Shown piece after piece: positions 35,354 through 47,879 of a stretch of 64,000 nucleotides of DNA. The stretch lies in assembly GCA_021442155.1 (NCBI GenBank), contig CM038221.1:151395601-151459600 (forward strand), in the 5' to 3' direction. The DNA is from Cymbidium sinense. Taxonomy: Eukaryota; Streptophyta; Magnoliopsida; Asparagales; Orchidaceae. Positions within the stretch are counted from its first letter, which is position 1. Every line of letters begins with the position of its first letter. Below the pieces are notes generated by a model, which saw only the letters and a list, made by a program, of their open reading frames with translations, was not told the origin of the DNA and searched no databases. Made by a program: the position numbers and the translations under genes.

Positions 35354-36549
35354 TGTGGCAGTGAAAATTTCAGAAGGTAGATGAATAGTAGATTAGACAC
35401 TACCTAGAGATTTTGTCCTCATTTTATGAGGACTTTTAGATCTGGTTCCAGGTTTCCTATAGGCACAAGCCCTTATAGTTAATTACCCCTCCCAATACTA
35501 AGAGAGCACTTTCGATTAAGGCTAGTTGATGAATTGTTAAATAACGAGTATATAATAGCAGTGAGTGTAGTTTAGGATTTATGAAATTTATCATTTTAAT
35601 TTAAAATTTTGGTTGGGGGAATGATGACGTGCTCGATCTAGATCTCATGGTTCCGTCATCCCAGGCTGTCGCGGTCCCTGGTCCGTTTAGTCAAAGGAGG
35701 TAGTTGACCCAACCTGATCGAAGAATTCTTAACAACACATGGGTTACGTCATCCAATGTGTCTTTATAGACATGGGGTGGAGTTTGTCTAAGGGAACAAA
35801 TATAAGTCAACCTTAGCTAACATAAGGCTTTTTGCCCAACCAAATATATTCTATATTTCATAGGTCAAAGAGAAAAGTTGTTGGGGAACATATGGGCTAT
35901 GGCCATGACCGTACTTTAGTGGTGCCATATCACGATGAACCACCTGGTCAGAGGGCTTTAGTCATAACCATCATTTATATGGTGCCATTTTACAGCAAAA
36001 CTATGCAAATAGAGGACACGGGCCACGTCCTTACTAGCTTAAGATTATTTGAGTGTGAAAATAGTTATGCATTTGATTTGACATTGGTTCTTTGTGAGCA
36101 AAAGTTTTCTTAATTTGTTAGTCTAGACAAATAGTTATAGAGGAGTGTATTGATTTTAAGTTTAAATTTAAATAATTAATCATTTATTTTATATTTTATT
36201 ATTTCAATATTTGATCATTTTTATAATTGATTTAGATTTAAACATGTGATCATTGATCATTTAAATCATCATAATGATAATCTTTTGAATGTAGTAGACC
36301 ATATCAACTCTACATGCTTCCTTGCAGAAGATCGGGACTAAACTCATTACTTTAAGAATTATAATCCTCCAAAGCTTATCAACTCTAGCTTGAGCATAGC
36401 GGATCGGGTTTGGGACTTTTCCTCTTGAAAGCTTGAACATAAGAAGATACATTAACAATGATGCCGATAGATTTATCTTTTGCCATTCTATGATAGAATT
36501 AGCTTCTCAGATTGTATTAAATTGAAATATTATAATAGCATCATTATAT

Positions 36550-37215
36550 TTTTAGGTTTTGTTAACCTAAAACTCATCCTAAGATCAAACTGGGATGTAG
36601 ATATATGTTCTTTCATTTTGCACATGACTTTCATATCTTTTTAGATGCTTGATCTAATGAATACTTTAACATACATACAACTATCCGTTCTTTTAAAATG
36701 TTGCATGGACATTTAGATGTCTAAGTTGAAGTAATTATATTTGGCATGACATATGTGTCAGATTACAAGCATAAGTTTTGATATGGGTTTTTAGATTTTG
36801 TTAACCTAGACCTGGTCCTAAGACCAAATCGAAAAATGTAGTTATCTGTTCTTTTTGGTATATGACTTGCATATTTTTTTAAGTGTCTGACTTAGTGAAC
36901 ACTTCAACATACATATGAGTATCTATTTTTTTAAAATATTATATGGACATTAAGATGTCTAAGTTGAAGTGTAGATGTCAAATTATGATTTTGATTTTGG
37001 TATGACATTTTTGGGTTTTGTTAACCAGGTCCGATCCTAAGACCAAACCGGGAAGTGCAAATATCCATTTTTTGACTTTGCATTTGGGTTGCATATTTCC
37101 CCTAAATGTTTGATCTAGTATACATTTCAACATACATATAAGTATCTATTCTTTTTAAAATATTGTATGGACATTTAAATGTCTAAGTTGAAGTGTCTAT
37201 ATTTAGTATGACATG
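36550..37215 (-). repeat. Three tandem units of about 230 bp (LTR C)
   Basis: Units start with TTTTGTTAACC (36556, 36792, 37018) and run through CCTAAGA(T/C)CAAA, CAACATACATA and GACATTTAGATGTCTAAG. The final element contains a palindrome, GACATTTAGATGTC or its variants. Non-coding. Confidence 0.75.
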
Positions 37216-38754
37216 TCATTTTTAATACATGTTATAAAACAAGTGAAGATCTGTTCTTGTTCAAGCATGTGTCTATTCTTGAATTTAACATTCCCAAATG
37301 CAAACCAAATGAGTATCTATTCTAGATGATCAATCATGTATCTATATTGAAAGAGATAAGATATCTACTTACACATCAAGTGAGCATTTATTCTTAATGA
37401 TATGAATTTAAACCCTTCTCAATTTATCATGAATCAAATATGTATATCTTTATAGGATATACATTTAACCTTATTAAAACATTTTCTAAGCATCAAGTAC
37501 AATATTTATCTTATGGGAGATTTGAAGAGACGTTATAAATCACACATAGGTTTGCATGCCACATCCAAGCTCCTTTAAGCATATTAGAATTCAGATGGAT
37601 AGAGATTAATTCAAATGTAAACTTGTATGTGAGTTTCCATTCAATGCTTCTTTGAATTTGAAAGAATGCTACATGCTTAATGAATAGCCATTCTTATTTC
37701 AAGACACTCTTCACATATTCATAGAGGGGGAAGAATGATAACAATGTTATTGAAGCTACCCACTTACTTCACATCTTTCATTCTCTTTCTCTTTTAAATG
37801 ATAATCAATTAGAATTTGGGCTTCATATAAAGCAAGTGATTTTGTAGGATCATGTCCTACCTTTACACTAATGCAAAATATAAATTTAACACTTGCTTAT
37901 GGGTGTAACATGAACATTTATTAGGTAAAACACCACTTTAACATTTCCAATCAACAAGATAAAAGGGCTTAAAATCACACTAAACTTCTTTTCAAATGGC
38001 ATTTTAAAAGCCCATTAACTCAAATATGAAACCATTCAATTTTCTTTTAATCCTTTTCCTTGGATCATGATAATTTCATAAAGCTTAGGTTTCATAAGCT
38101 AGATAATTATACTAAGCTTGATACATTTAAAAAAAATCTAAAATTTAATTTTCCTTACATAAATTTATGAAAATCTGAAAACTTCTTTACATAAGATTAA
38201 GGAAATCTGAAAATTTTACTTAAATGAATATTGATCCTTATGATTGTAAATGAGTAGGCCATAGGAGAAGGCAAAATAAAGAGGTAATCATAAACCTGCA
38301 ACATTTAATTCATGGAAACATGATAACTTTTAAATTTCTTATGTCCATCTCCATTAGGCCTTCTCTTTATCATGCTTTGCATAAGCTCATTTATAATGCT
38401 TTGCACAAGCCTATTTATAAGACTAAGCCTAATGGGCCTTCCCTTTAAAAAAAAAAGAAAGAGAGTTTACTAATTCTGAGAATGGGCTAATTGCTTCTTT
38501 ATAAGCCCATTTAAAATTTTTTTTTGTAGGATAGGCCAAGTATGAAGAAGAAAGCCCATGATATTATGATCCATTCATAATATCATTTATTATATTTTTT
38601 AAAGTTATTTGTCATGTCTCCCTTTTATCATAACATGCACTCATAAATGAGAGGAAGAATTTTCTTCCCATTTTTTTTGCATAACACCCACTTTGGTTGA
38701 AAAAGAGGACTTCTTTCCTCTCCACTCCTTATTTATTTATTTTTCCCTTAGATT

Positions 38755-39372
38755 CATACTCATTTCATGAGTGACTAAGAGGAGGATGACAAAAGAAATA
38801 AAATCTTCTTTGGTTCCATGCCCATTTTAGGAGTCATTAAGAAGAGAATGGCAAAGGAATGAAAACTTTTCCTTAGATCCATGCCCATTTTAGGAGTCAT
38901 TAAGAAGAGAATGACAAAGGGAATGAAAGCTTCCTTAGATCCTTGCCAATTTTAGGAGTCATTAAAAAGAGAATGACAAAGGGAATGAAGGCTTCCTTAG
39001 ATCCATACCCATTTTATGAGTCATTAAGAAGAGAATGACAGGGGAAATGAAGCTTTTTCTTAGATACATGCCCATTTTAGGAGTCATTAAGAAGAGAATG
39101 ATAAAGGGAATGAAAGCTTCCTTAGATCCATGCCCATTTTAGGATTCATTAAGAAGAGAATGACAAAGGAAATGAAAGCTTTTTCTTAGATCCATGCCCA
39201 ATTTAGGAGTCATTAAGAAGAGAATGACAAAGGGAATGAAAGCTTCCTTAGATCCATGCCCATTTTAAGAGTCATTAAGAAGAGAATGACAAAGGGAATG
39301 AAAGCTTCCTTAGATCCATGCCCATTTTAGGAGTTATTAAGAAGAGAATGACAAAGGAAATGAAAGCTTCCT
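38755..39372 (-). repeat. Minisatellite, about ten units of 61-64 bp (LTR C)
   Basis: The consensus is TTAGATCCATGCCCATTTTA, then GGAGTCATTAAGAAGAG, AATGACAAAGGGAATGAAAG and CTTCC. Inner units differ by one to a few bases; the first one (near 38755) is more diverged. There are no unique spacers between repeats. Confidence 0.9.
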
Positions 39373-40436
39373 CTCCATTTTAATAGCATGTAGAAAAACT
39401 ATAGAAATTAATAGGATGATACAAATCCCATTTCCATTTTTGGCCTCATGCTAAGGGGCTAACCTTCATTATAAATAAGAGAGAACTTTCTCTTATGAAG
39501 GCTTGACTCTCCCATTTCCACATTCTCCTCACAAGATAAATTGCAAGTCTAAATCTTCTAAGAGAGTTCACCCATCTTTCAAAGGAAGAGATCCCCATAA
39601 TTTAGCTTACTTTCAATTCATTCCACATCAATTTGTATGTTATATCTAACTTGATGTTTTAAATTTATCCATCATCGCCTCATATGAATGGATATTTGAT
39701 AACAAAATAAAACTTAAAGTCATGCAACCATAAGATAATTTCCTTTCCATTTTTAACTATTCATAAGCATATAAAGATTATCACAAGATAAGCAAATGAA
39801 ACATGGACAAATATCCATACTAAATTTGTAGTCACAAATTTGAAAATCTATACTTGATTAAGTAATCATCCATGCTGATTTTTTTATCTCAACCCTATTT
39901 TATGACTTAGGAAAATGGGAGGAAATCATGTCATAAACATATTCTTGATAATAAAATAAGACTTAAGTCATATGACACATAAGATGTCTTATTTTCAAAT
40001 AACTAACTCATATGGTATATAAAGATGTACTTAACAATGAAGTAAAGTGGAAGTCATACAATGCATTGGGTGTCACATTTCTATCTCTCACCCGTTCATG
40101 TAGCATATAAAGAGCGATACCATCACCATTTAGACAAGAGAAATTTGAATTTTAAACAAGTAGTTGGCACATGATATGAAGAGTTAAATAATAATTGAAC
40201 TAAGCATTAGTGAACATATTGTAATTGTCACATGATATGAAGATTCAAATAATAATGAGCTAAGCATAAATGAACATATTGTAATTGCCACATGATGTAA
40301 GCATGAATGAACATATGCACATACTTGCCTTCTTAAGAACTTAGGCATTTACACACATTTTTTATTACCAAAATTTTTGGCAGTCTCCCAGTGTCATCCC
40401 TGCATATGGGAGCTGCTTCGGGAGATTAGGCCTTCC

Positions 40437-40595
40437 CACCATGCCAAGAAAGTCATGCATGATAGGTGTCGTGAGACACCATGTCCAAAAATTTATTTTC
40501 CCACCACACCAAGAAAGACGTGCATGATAGGTGTCATGAGACACCACGTCCAAAAATTTATTTGTCCACCATGCCTAGAAAGGCGTTCATGGGTA
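40437..40595 (-). repeat. 64 bp repeats containing a short perfect hairpin (LTR C)
   Basis: Two full units and one partial start at 40437, 40501 and 40566 (CCACCATGCCAAGAAAG). Each full unit contains GGTGTC, four bases, GACACC (40465-40480 and 40530-40545). An open reading frame across it (40377-40658) is only a by-product of the repeat. Confidence 0.8.
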
Positions 40596-40606
40596 CACAA
40601 CATAGC

Positions 40607-40890
40607 AAAGCATTTTCTTGACATGTTGGAACAACATCAACAAGTACTTATATTATAAAACAATTTCCCTGCCACGTTCAAACAACTTAAGCTTATACTT
40701 ATCACAATAGATTTTCCTGCCACTTTGGAATAACATGAATGGGTACTTATAATAAATTTTTCCATAGCATTGGAACAATGTGAATGGGTACTTATAGCAC
40801 AAGTAATTTTCCTGCCACATTGGGACAACGTGAACAGGTACTTATAACAAATTTCTTCATCGCATTAGGACAATGTGAACGGACACTTAT
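40607..40890 (-). repeat. Five to six diverged units of about 45-60 bp (LTR C)
   Basis: The core is TTTTCCTGCCACATTGG, then ACAACGTGAA(C/T)(A/G)GGTACTTATA. Sequence varies between units, but CA(A/T)TGTGAA and TACTTATA recur. Confidence 0.7.
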
Positions 40891-42059
40891 AACATAAAGC
40901 ATATTTAGAAACTTGCATTTGCATATGTATAGAATTAAATGCTACTTAAGCTTCTTTACAATGCTACAAATTTTATCACTACTTCAATTGTATTTTGCTT
41001 TTGAAAAATTCAAGTAGCAAGCTATAACATGAATATTCAATCATATGTAGACATCTTTCAATCATCTTTACTTTGAATATAGACAAACATTATGCAAAAT
41101 GCAGCCTTAATGAAGTTAAATAGTATAAATGGAAGCTTTAAATTTGCATAAAATCAAATTTCAAATTGCATTTCAAAAGGGTTTAATTTGGAATTACAAG
41201 CATAGATGTAAACAAGCACAATGTTAATAAAGCTAGTTATTTCCTTTGTCATTATCTTCTTAATCTAAATTTTTGTCTTAAATAAGATAATCAACTTTAA
41301 GCTTTGTAGGTAATAGAAAGAAGGGAAATAGGCATTTGGATTCAGGCTTCAAAATATAAAGTATATTGTCACTCCAAATCCAACAAAGTATATGTCTAAA
41401 CTTTCATATTTAAGGAGAGACTTGCATATTAATTAAGACCCAAATGAAATCTAAGTCCAACATGAATAAGTATGAACACATGATGCAAGAGAGAGAGAGA
41501 GAGTAGGTAATCAAGTTGAGCTCAACTCTTATAGAAATAAGAAAATTTTACTTCAACTAGATAGCCATTCATAAAGTCAAATAACTTTAATCCACCAATG
41601 GTAAGCAACCATACTACATTCAATATACATTATTTTGAAAATTTCAAAACTAATTAGATGGTCACTTGCATGGTAATGAATTGTCAAATGATAGAAACCA
41701 AACAACACATATGGTGATTGAACATTGCACATAATCTTGGAATTCCCATTAAAAGGAAAAAAAGGATTAAGGAGCAAGGTAGAAATTAGTCATCTTTAGT
41801 ATGATTCCAATAATATGAACTAAAAAATACTGAAACCTTCAATCTCATTTGAAGACTTTCTCACATTCAACATTTGGAGCAATGAGACATAAACACTTAT
41901 TCAATTTCCATAGCAAATAATGGCTTTCTCTCTCTTTTTTTAAATAATAAGTCAAACTTCCACACTTGCTCTTATATTTTCCTTTTTTTATATATTTTTT
42001 AATAAATATAATTGAAGGGAACAAAATGAGAAAGAAATCTACAATAATCAAAGGGAGAC

Positions 42060-42745
42060 ACTGACATATGTCTTAAGGCTTAAACCACACATTATTTCTA
42101 ACCTTATTCTGACATTTCTAATTTCCATTTCAAGCATATGAAAGAGGCTTAGCATGAATCATTTCATTGAAACAGTAAATTGGAACATGAAAAGAGAAGA
42201 CAATTTACAAATAGGTTAGGGTTTGAGCCACACAATATTCCTAAACCCATTTCCATGCCTCCAATTATATTTTAGGCATATAGAAGAGACTTAGCAAGTG
42301 TCAATCCCTCCCAAACAGCAAACTGAAGTATAAAAAAAAGAGATAATTTGTACAAAGGTTAGGTTTTGAGCCACACAACATTCCTAAACCCATTCCATGG
42401 TTCCAATGGTATTTTAGGCATATAAAAGGACTTAGCAAGTGTCAACCCCTCTCAAATAGCAAACTGAAGCATGAAAAGAAACGACAATTTGCAAATAGGT
42501 TAAGGTTTGAGCCATGCATCTTCTCAAACCCTACTCTCACACTTCTTATTTCATTTTGAACATATAACAGAGACTTAGCAAGTATCATCCCATCCAAACA
42601 GCAAAATTGAAGCTTAAAAGAGAAGAACTTGCATATAACTTAGGGTTTGAGTCATACACCATCTCAAACCATTCTTTCATATCCTTAACCTTCTTTTAAA
42701 CATATAAAAGAGTTTTAACAAATGCTATTTCACCAACAAGAAATG
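42060..42745 (-). repeat. Five diverged tandem units of about 135 bp (LTR C)
   Basis: Each unit passes through TTAGGGTTTGAGCCACACA, CCTAAACCCATTCC, TTTTAGGCATAT and GACTTAGCAAGTGTCA, then AAACAGCAAACTGAAG. A sixth, weaker unit extends to about 42890. No ORF spans the array. Confidence 0.75.
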
Positions 42746-43439
42746 CTATTTCACCAACAAGAAACCATTTCAACAAAACTAGAGATATAAAAACCCATAT
42801 ATAATAGCGATCAATATAAATCTTGGGCCATTCATCATCCCAAACAGTAGGATCAAATTCTAACCTCATTCTAAGCATTTAACGAGAGATTCATCAGACC
42901 TTAATTTTCAAAGAAAGTTGAAATGCATAAAATGCACTTAGAGTTAGATAGAGATGACCTGGAGAGTTTGATTGCTAAAGAGGAAGAAGAAGGAGAGCTT
43001 TTGGTTGAGATAGTTAGGATCTTTCGCTTAGCTAGCCAGTCGGAGCCGAAGCCAAGGGAAATTGGGCTCGGAATGCTCGAGAGAACGTGCAAATTAAGCA
43101 GGGATGTCAAATGGGTCAATCGAAGAGAAAAGAAGGAGAGCTCTAGATGAGAACAAGATAAGGGATAGCGCGCGAGAGGAGAACAGCGTGAAATGAGGGA
43201 TTCATGGCTCGGTGGGGGTATTAGGGTTAGTCAAATGCTCCCATTGGCTACCCCTATGGCGGCCAATAAAATCATTTGGGCAATGAGTTCAATTGGAGAG
43301 TTTACGTGGTAGATTAGTGTAAGGATTAAGGGCTTGTGCAACTGTCAACTATTTAATAGCATGTTAACAAGATAATAATGTTATTATTAATTATTTTGGC
43401 AACAAATAATGTGAAATTATTCCTTGCGCTAAACCCTAT

Positions 43440-43860
43440 CAATATGGATATCAATTTGAGGTATTTTTGTTGTGCCGAATGCAACGACGTGATCGATTTT
43501 ACAATCAGAGGTCGTTTGGACCACGTCGGCGATGGTCGAAGTGAAATTATACTAAACTTGAGCGATGTTGTGTTTGAATCGATTGATGTTTGCGTAGACT
43601 TTGTTGAATTGATCGTGGAAGGTGTCATTTGATTGATTTTGATGTTTTGATGACAATGGCATAGTCAATTTTGCAAACGGAGGTCGTTCGGACATCGTCG
43701 ACAATGATTTGAGTAAAATCATAATTAATTTTTGCATAATTTCATTTGAGATTTATTTTAATTGACCGATTGCTTATTATTGATTCAATAATTTTCTTTA
43801 AATTATCTTTGATATCTTAAACGCAATTACGAAGTCAATTTCTCAAATTGAGGCAACTTT
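43440..43860 (-). repeat. Three degenerate repeats near the 5' end of LTR C
   Basis: GTGATCGATTTTACAATC then AGAGGTCGTTTGGACCACG near 43490, AGTCAATTTTGCAAACGGAG near 43660 and AGTCAATTTCTCAAATTGAG near 43830 share a frame of words about 170 bp apart. They lie within what should be U3 of LTR C. The ORFs that overlap them on both strands are not supported. Confidence 0.5.
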
Positions 43861-43982
43861 TTTCCAAATATAATAGTGATTAAGAATTTTAAATTTTATA
43901 ATTATGTGTCATTTCCCACAGCTTTCATAAATTTCGCCCTTATTGCTTAATTCAAGTTATGAAATGTATGTGTAGGTCAACA

Positions 43983-43997
43983 AATGCCTCCCAACAA
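43983..43997 (-). other. Polypurine-tract-like site of element C
   Basis: On the minus strand TTGTTGGGAGGCATT abuts the LTR start TGTTGACC. A GGGAGGCATT-like purine stretch directly before TGTTGA is the expected plus-strand primer site for this type of element. A and B have the less purine-rich GGGCGC(T/C)CTT in the same place. Confidence 0.55.
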
Positions 43998-44195
43998 ACA
44001 AGGTTTGCGTATGGAGCGGACTGTGTTTGTTGCACACTAGTTGACTTTCTCCCCTTTTTTGTAGGATCCATTTATCCGCCAGATGACATATAACAAATTA
44101 GGCCTCTTACATCCTCATAAATTGATTTATATTTTTCTCATAGACATGAAATTTTTATTTAAACACATGATGAGCATTTCTCTTTTTTTGGCATT

Positions 44196-44196
<1 letters not shown>

Positions 44197-44274
<78 letters not shown>
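44197..44274. repeat. (TA)n(CA)n microsatellite
   Basis: A short TA run is followed by about 33 uninterrupted AC dinucleotides (44209-44274). The perfect state suggests recent length change. It lies near the 5' end of the PMD unit. Confidence 0.98.
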
Positions 44275-44278
<4 letters not shown>

Positions 44279-46264
44279 TTCATGTGACTCCATACAAGAA
44301 GATGTTCAACTAGAGGAGATCATCATACTTGCCGTCTGAGGAGCCTAACGATGATGCCATATGATATATCATTGATTCTAATGACCCTTGTGGGAATGTG
44401 GATGCTTTGGACAGGATAGAGCAACATATTGAAATGTTAGAAGGATATGACATATTTCAAAATTTCTTTGCTCGTTCTCTTATCTTTCCAGACTGTTCCT
44501 AGGAATCTATTGAATTTGAGAATTCTCCAGAGTAGGTGACCACCATTAAATTAAAGTGTGGTGAATACAATCCTGTAGACAGTACCATCGATCAGGTAAG
44601 CTATGGATTGTGCAAAATTCTTCAACTAGCTGCCAACATCATTGAGCAAACGGGGCAATCATGCTTACTCAGTCATCAAAAATTGCAATCTAATTCATTA
44701 GAATGGCCTCGAGATTCTCCCGTAGGCCAAATTCATAGTCCAGCGAGGGGGTATGTCACCTGGCTTGGTATATTCTTTGAGCTCACAAGCATAGTCTACA
44801 GGCAGTTGGAGTTTACGGGGCGATTTATGCCTCTATGTTTGATTTTGGAAATATTCCCTCTTCATGGATAAGGGGCTTGATTGAATTCTAAGATGCTCGG
44901 AACAACACCTATTGGTTGTGCCAGAAGACTTGACCATTACATTGAGCGATCTACAGGCATTATCAGACGTTCCGGTCTATGGTAGCCATTATGAAGAATG
45001 TATTCCTTATGATGATAAACTTTTTTAGAGGCAGCCTTTTGCAGATAGGAGCAGACAGGGGAGGATGATTTTTCCTTTAGTTTACCCTGAGTTGCTCAGC
45101 CATTACTAGCAAACTTATGAAGCTGCTGGGTTACCTATGCATTCACGAGCAACCATGCATATGAATGTTTGGATCCATAGCTTCTTGAGAGAAAATAGCT
45201 TACTGCCACTTTCGGCTTTATTATACGAGATGGGCATAGAGTTTGGTGGGTACTTATCGGAGGAAATAACTGAGCCTTCCTTGTCACCTGGGTATTTTTC
45301 TCCATCACTTCCAGGTATGGACGAAGACTTATTTCTAGCTGGATTTATGGTTACTTGGTTGTGTACTTTCATCTTACTCATCAAGGAAAGATCCATTCAC
45401 TCTGGTACTTTATTGGCTACAAGCAGAATCTCCCAAGGTGAACATCTTTCCTTGGCTCCTCCAGTTCTTGCTAGAGTATATAGAGTATTGAAGATTATTC
45501 AGAGGCTAGCTCACTTGAGCTACATGATTTGACTCTACCTTGGCAGTATATTCACATTCATGTACATGAGGCATTTGCTTGTCTGCAATGCCCTTCATAC
45601 TTCTTGGAGAGGGGCTATCCTAAAGTTATGTAGTTGTCACAGGCTTCCTTTACCCTAAAACATGAAAGGGTATGCTTATTTTTCTTTGCTCCTCATTTAG
45701 TCATTGATAGATTTAACCTCATTTATAAATTTGAGGTTGCAAGTCTACTTCCTAGCCTGAGGGAGGTTGACATTGTGGATGGAGTTGACCACAGAGGCAG
45801 GTGTACCTTAGTTCACAATGGTCAATTCTTGCCAATAGTTGAGTATTTTGTCAGCATACATCCCAGTTGGTTATGTTATTGGTTCGATCATTCAATTGTC
45901 TTGAAAGGATATCAACCTAACCAGGCAGCCTGACAGTTTGAAGTTTTGCAGGCTACTGCCTTTGAAGGGAGACCTTTCATTCCTTGTGTCACTGATGCTC
46001 ATCAGATGGATGCTGTTCCCGTCAAGACTAGATTATTCTCAACTTTGGTGATGTGGTTTCATTTACTTAGGTTTGGCATGAACTCGAGGTTCTGCCTAGC
46101 TGCTCCTTTCAGTCACACGGGAGTTAGCAATACCCGCTTAACTTGGGTATGCTTGTCTTTTGCACCAGCTTTGGAGTATGGAGCTCGCAAATATGAATGA
46201 CAAGTGAGGAGACTTGGAGTCCCTCAAGGACAACAAGCTCATTGTGGTAGCAGTTCTAGTAGAG

Positions 46265-46367
46265 GTACGATTTTTGTATGTCTTTTATTATTTCATTGTT
46301 TCATCTTTTTCGAAGTCCTTTTATTCTTATTGCACATATATTTGCATTTTTTTTATTCTGTAAATAG
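46265..46367 (+). other. Probable spliceosomal intron in the PMD ORF
   Basis: GTACGATTTTTGTATG opens it and a T-rich stretch ending TTATTCTGTAAATAG closes it; 103 bp with T-rich interior. It separates the 45946-46200 piece from the 46391-46690 piece. Confidence 0.6.
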
Positions 46368-46949
46368 GTGAGAGAGAGAGTGTTGGATCAATGGTAGGAG
46401 TTGGCGATTCACTTCCTCAGGTGCAAACCTGGGAACCTTCATCTAGCCATGCGGAGGTACCATCCCCATCTCACCAACAAAGGCGTTCTCATCATGAAGA
46501 CCCCCCAAGGGCTTCAACTAATTGGTCAGCCAACCCTACTCCGCGATGGCTCTTCACTCTCGAGGAGGTAGCTTTAAGGCCGAGGATGTCTGTTAGCATG
46601 AAGCCAGTTTCCTTCAGAGATTTTGGGGTTGGTTTTCCTGATGTAACTGTGGTAGAACCCATTGCTCTAGCCGTGTCAATTCCTTTTTAAGATTTTAAGG
46701 CCGGTCATCCCGAAGCAACAACAGAGGAACCCATCGCTCCAGCCATTGAAGCCCCTTTCGTGGATCTAATTCCCTACATGGGTTTCTTCTCTGGCTTTTA
46801 GCCTGGCAAAACATTCAGAGTGGGGGACCGAGACTACGGTGAGATCTTTGCCACACTCGCTCTTGATGAAATGGTGGTAGGAATTATAATGCCAACAGAT
46901 CAACCGCCATTTGGAGGAACATAGCCTGAAGTTGAGGCTTTTGACTCAG

Positions 46950-47036
46950 GTATGATCTAGTAGCTTTTCTCCCTTTTTTAACTTCCCAAATGTAATATTA
47001 TATCTTCTTCCTCCATTTTTCTTATAATACATGAAG
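46950..47036 (+). other. Second probable intron in the PMD ORF
   Basis: CAG/GTATGATC at the donor side, T-rich interior, and ATGAAG/GGGTT at the acceptor side; 87 bp. The ORF pieces before and after it continue the PMD unit. Confidence 0.5.
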
Positions 47037-47864
47037 GGGTTGATTACTCTTATGAAATCCATTGGAGACATACATCATATGCGGATTCACACAATGAGCG
47101 TATTTATAAAAATAACATGATGTTTTTGCATGAACTGATCTCTCGATTGGACCCAAGTTCACCAATATCACTTGACTGCTTTTCAAGAGATTTCAATACT
47201 GTGTTAGACTTCTTGGTTCATTTCAGGTTGAATGAAGAGGAATTGCGATATTGGGAGACTTTATGTGAGGAGGCTGAATTTTTGGTTCGACAAATGAAAG
47301 CCCTCAGCATAGTTCACCATAGAGTTTCATTATAAGAGCTACAAGAGCACGTTAGACTTCAATGGAAAGCATTTGATTTTGCTCATGATGAATTTGAAAA
47401 GAGCTCTGAGGCATTGAAAGGAGTTTGTGGCAAGTCTGTTGACATTGGGGCTAATATTGATAGTATCACTGCTAAGATTCAAGGCCTCTGGAGAGAACTT
47501 AAACATTCAGTGTCATGTAAGACTGACCTATAGGCAGAATAGGATAGGTAAGCTCGATAAACACAAAGAGAGAAACAATGATTTTAGACTCAGCATCATG
47601 CTATGGTTGCTACCGAAGCTTCTCTAAGTCAAGTAGTGGAGAATTTACAAACTACTGAGACAGAAAATGTGGCTCTTACTGTCATTGATTCTTAGCTTAG
47701 AGACCTGTAATCTTGTTTACCTTGATGTATTTTCTCTTTATTTTATCTATCTTTTCTTTATGCTTTGAATTATATCAGTTATCTTTATTTCTAGAGTATC
47801 TTTCCTTTGTAGCATGACTCCTATCTCGGAGTGGCGTTTCATATGTACTTGCACATTTTTCATG

Positions 47865-47870
47865 AATAAA
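47865..47870 (+). terminator. Poly(A) signal AATAAA after the PMD ORF
   Basis: AATAAA follows a T-rich stretch (47720-47815) resembling a plant 3' UTR, about 0.5 kb after the last supported PMD piece. It is on the plus strand, so it serves the antisense unit and not element C's own pol. Confidence 0.45.
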
Positions 47871-47879
47871 AGCTAGACC

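Larger units (their letters stand above)
35354..43982 (-). mobile_element. 3' LTR of element C (8.6 kb)
   Basis: The left edge TGTGGCAGTGAAAATTTC resembles the LTR edge of A (TGTGGGTGAAAATTTT). The right edge GTAGGTCAACA gives TGTTGACCTAC in element orientation, like A and B. About 110 bp inside the left edge is the block CCTATAGGCACAAGCCC, shared by the other LTRs. The middle has diverged and has been expanded by at least five different tandem-repeat arrays. CT-rich leader-like sequence (minus strand, 42960-43200) and a TATTAAATAG near 43355 may mark the promoter, but this is weak. At 8.6 kb it is exceptional for an LTR. Confidence 0.75.
44064..47870 (+). pseudogene. Plant mobile domain (PMD) ORF, antisense to element C pol, decayed, with introns
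   Basis: The plus-strand translation from about 44320 gives an N-terminal part (DALDRIEQHIEMLEGYDIF; 44536-44871 without stop). The PMD hallmark follows near 44875-45020: GLIEF.DARNNTYWL, then in another frame EDLTITLSDLQALSDVPVYG. Further pieces are WIHSFLRENSLLPLSALLYE (45137-45532), KHERVCLFFFAPHLVID (45634-45933), DAVPVKTRLFSTLVMWFHLL (45946-46200) and a C-terminal part (46391-46690, 47117-47335). Stops and frameshifts separate them. Splice-like sites and a poly(A) signal on the same strand show it was a plus-strand transcription unit. PMD proteins are known both as host genes and as antisense extra ORFs of Tat elements between pol and the 3' LTR. The position here, between C integrase (minus) and C 3' LTR, supports the second. 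Molecular function unknown. Confidence 0.75.

Noticed and set aside
38755..39372. Regular 62 bp repeats that could suggest a CRISPR-like array
   Set aside because: The units are contiguous, without unique spacers, and lie inside a plant LTR. This is a minisatellite.
40377..40658. 93-codon ORF on the plus strand
   Set aside because: It runs through 64 bp tandem repeats and encodes only repeat-derived, low-complexity peptide with no domain.
42901..43737. Several 60-90 codon ORFs on both strands near the right end of LTR C
   Set aside because: They overlap one another, follow the degenerate 43440-43860 repeats, and have no recognisable motif. GC-richer leader or U3 sequence explains their openness.
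44064..47870. The PMD unit as an independent host gene
   Set aside because: Its place between integrase and 3' LTR of one element, its many stops, and the known occurrence of antisense PMD ORFs in Tat elements favour an element-borne pseudogene, although a captured host gene is not excluded.
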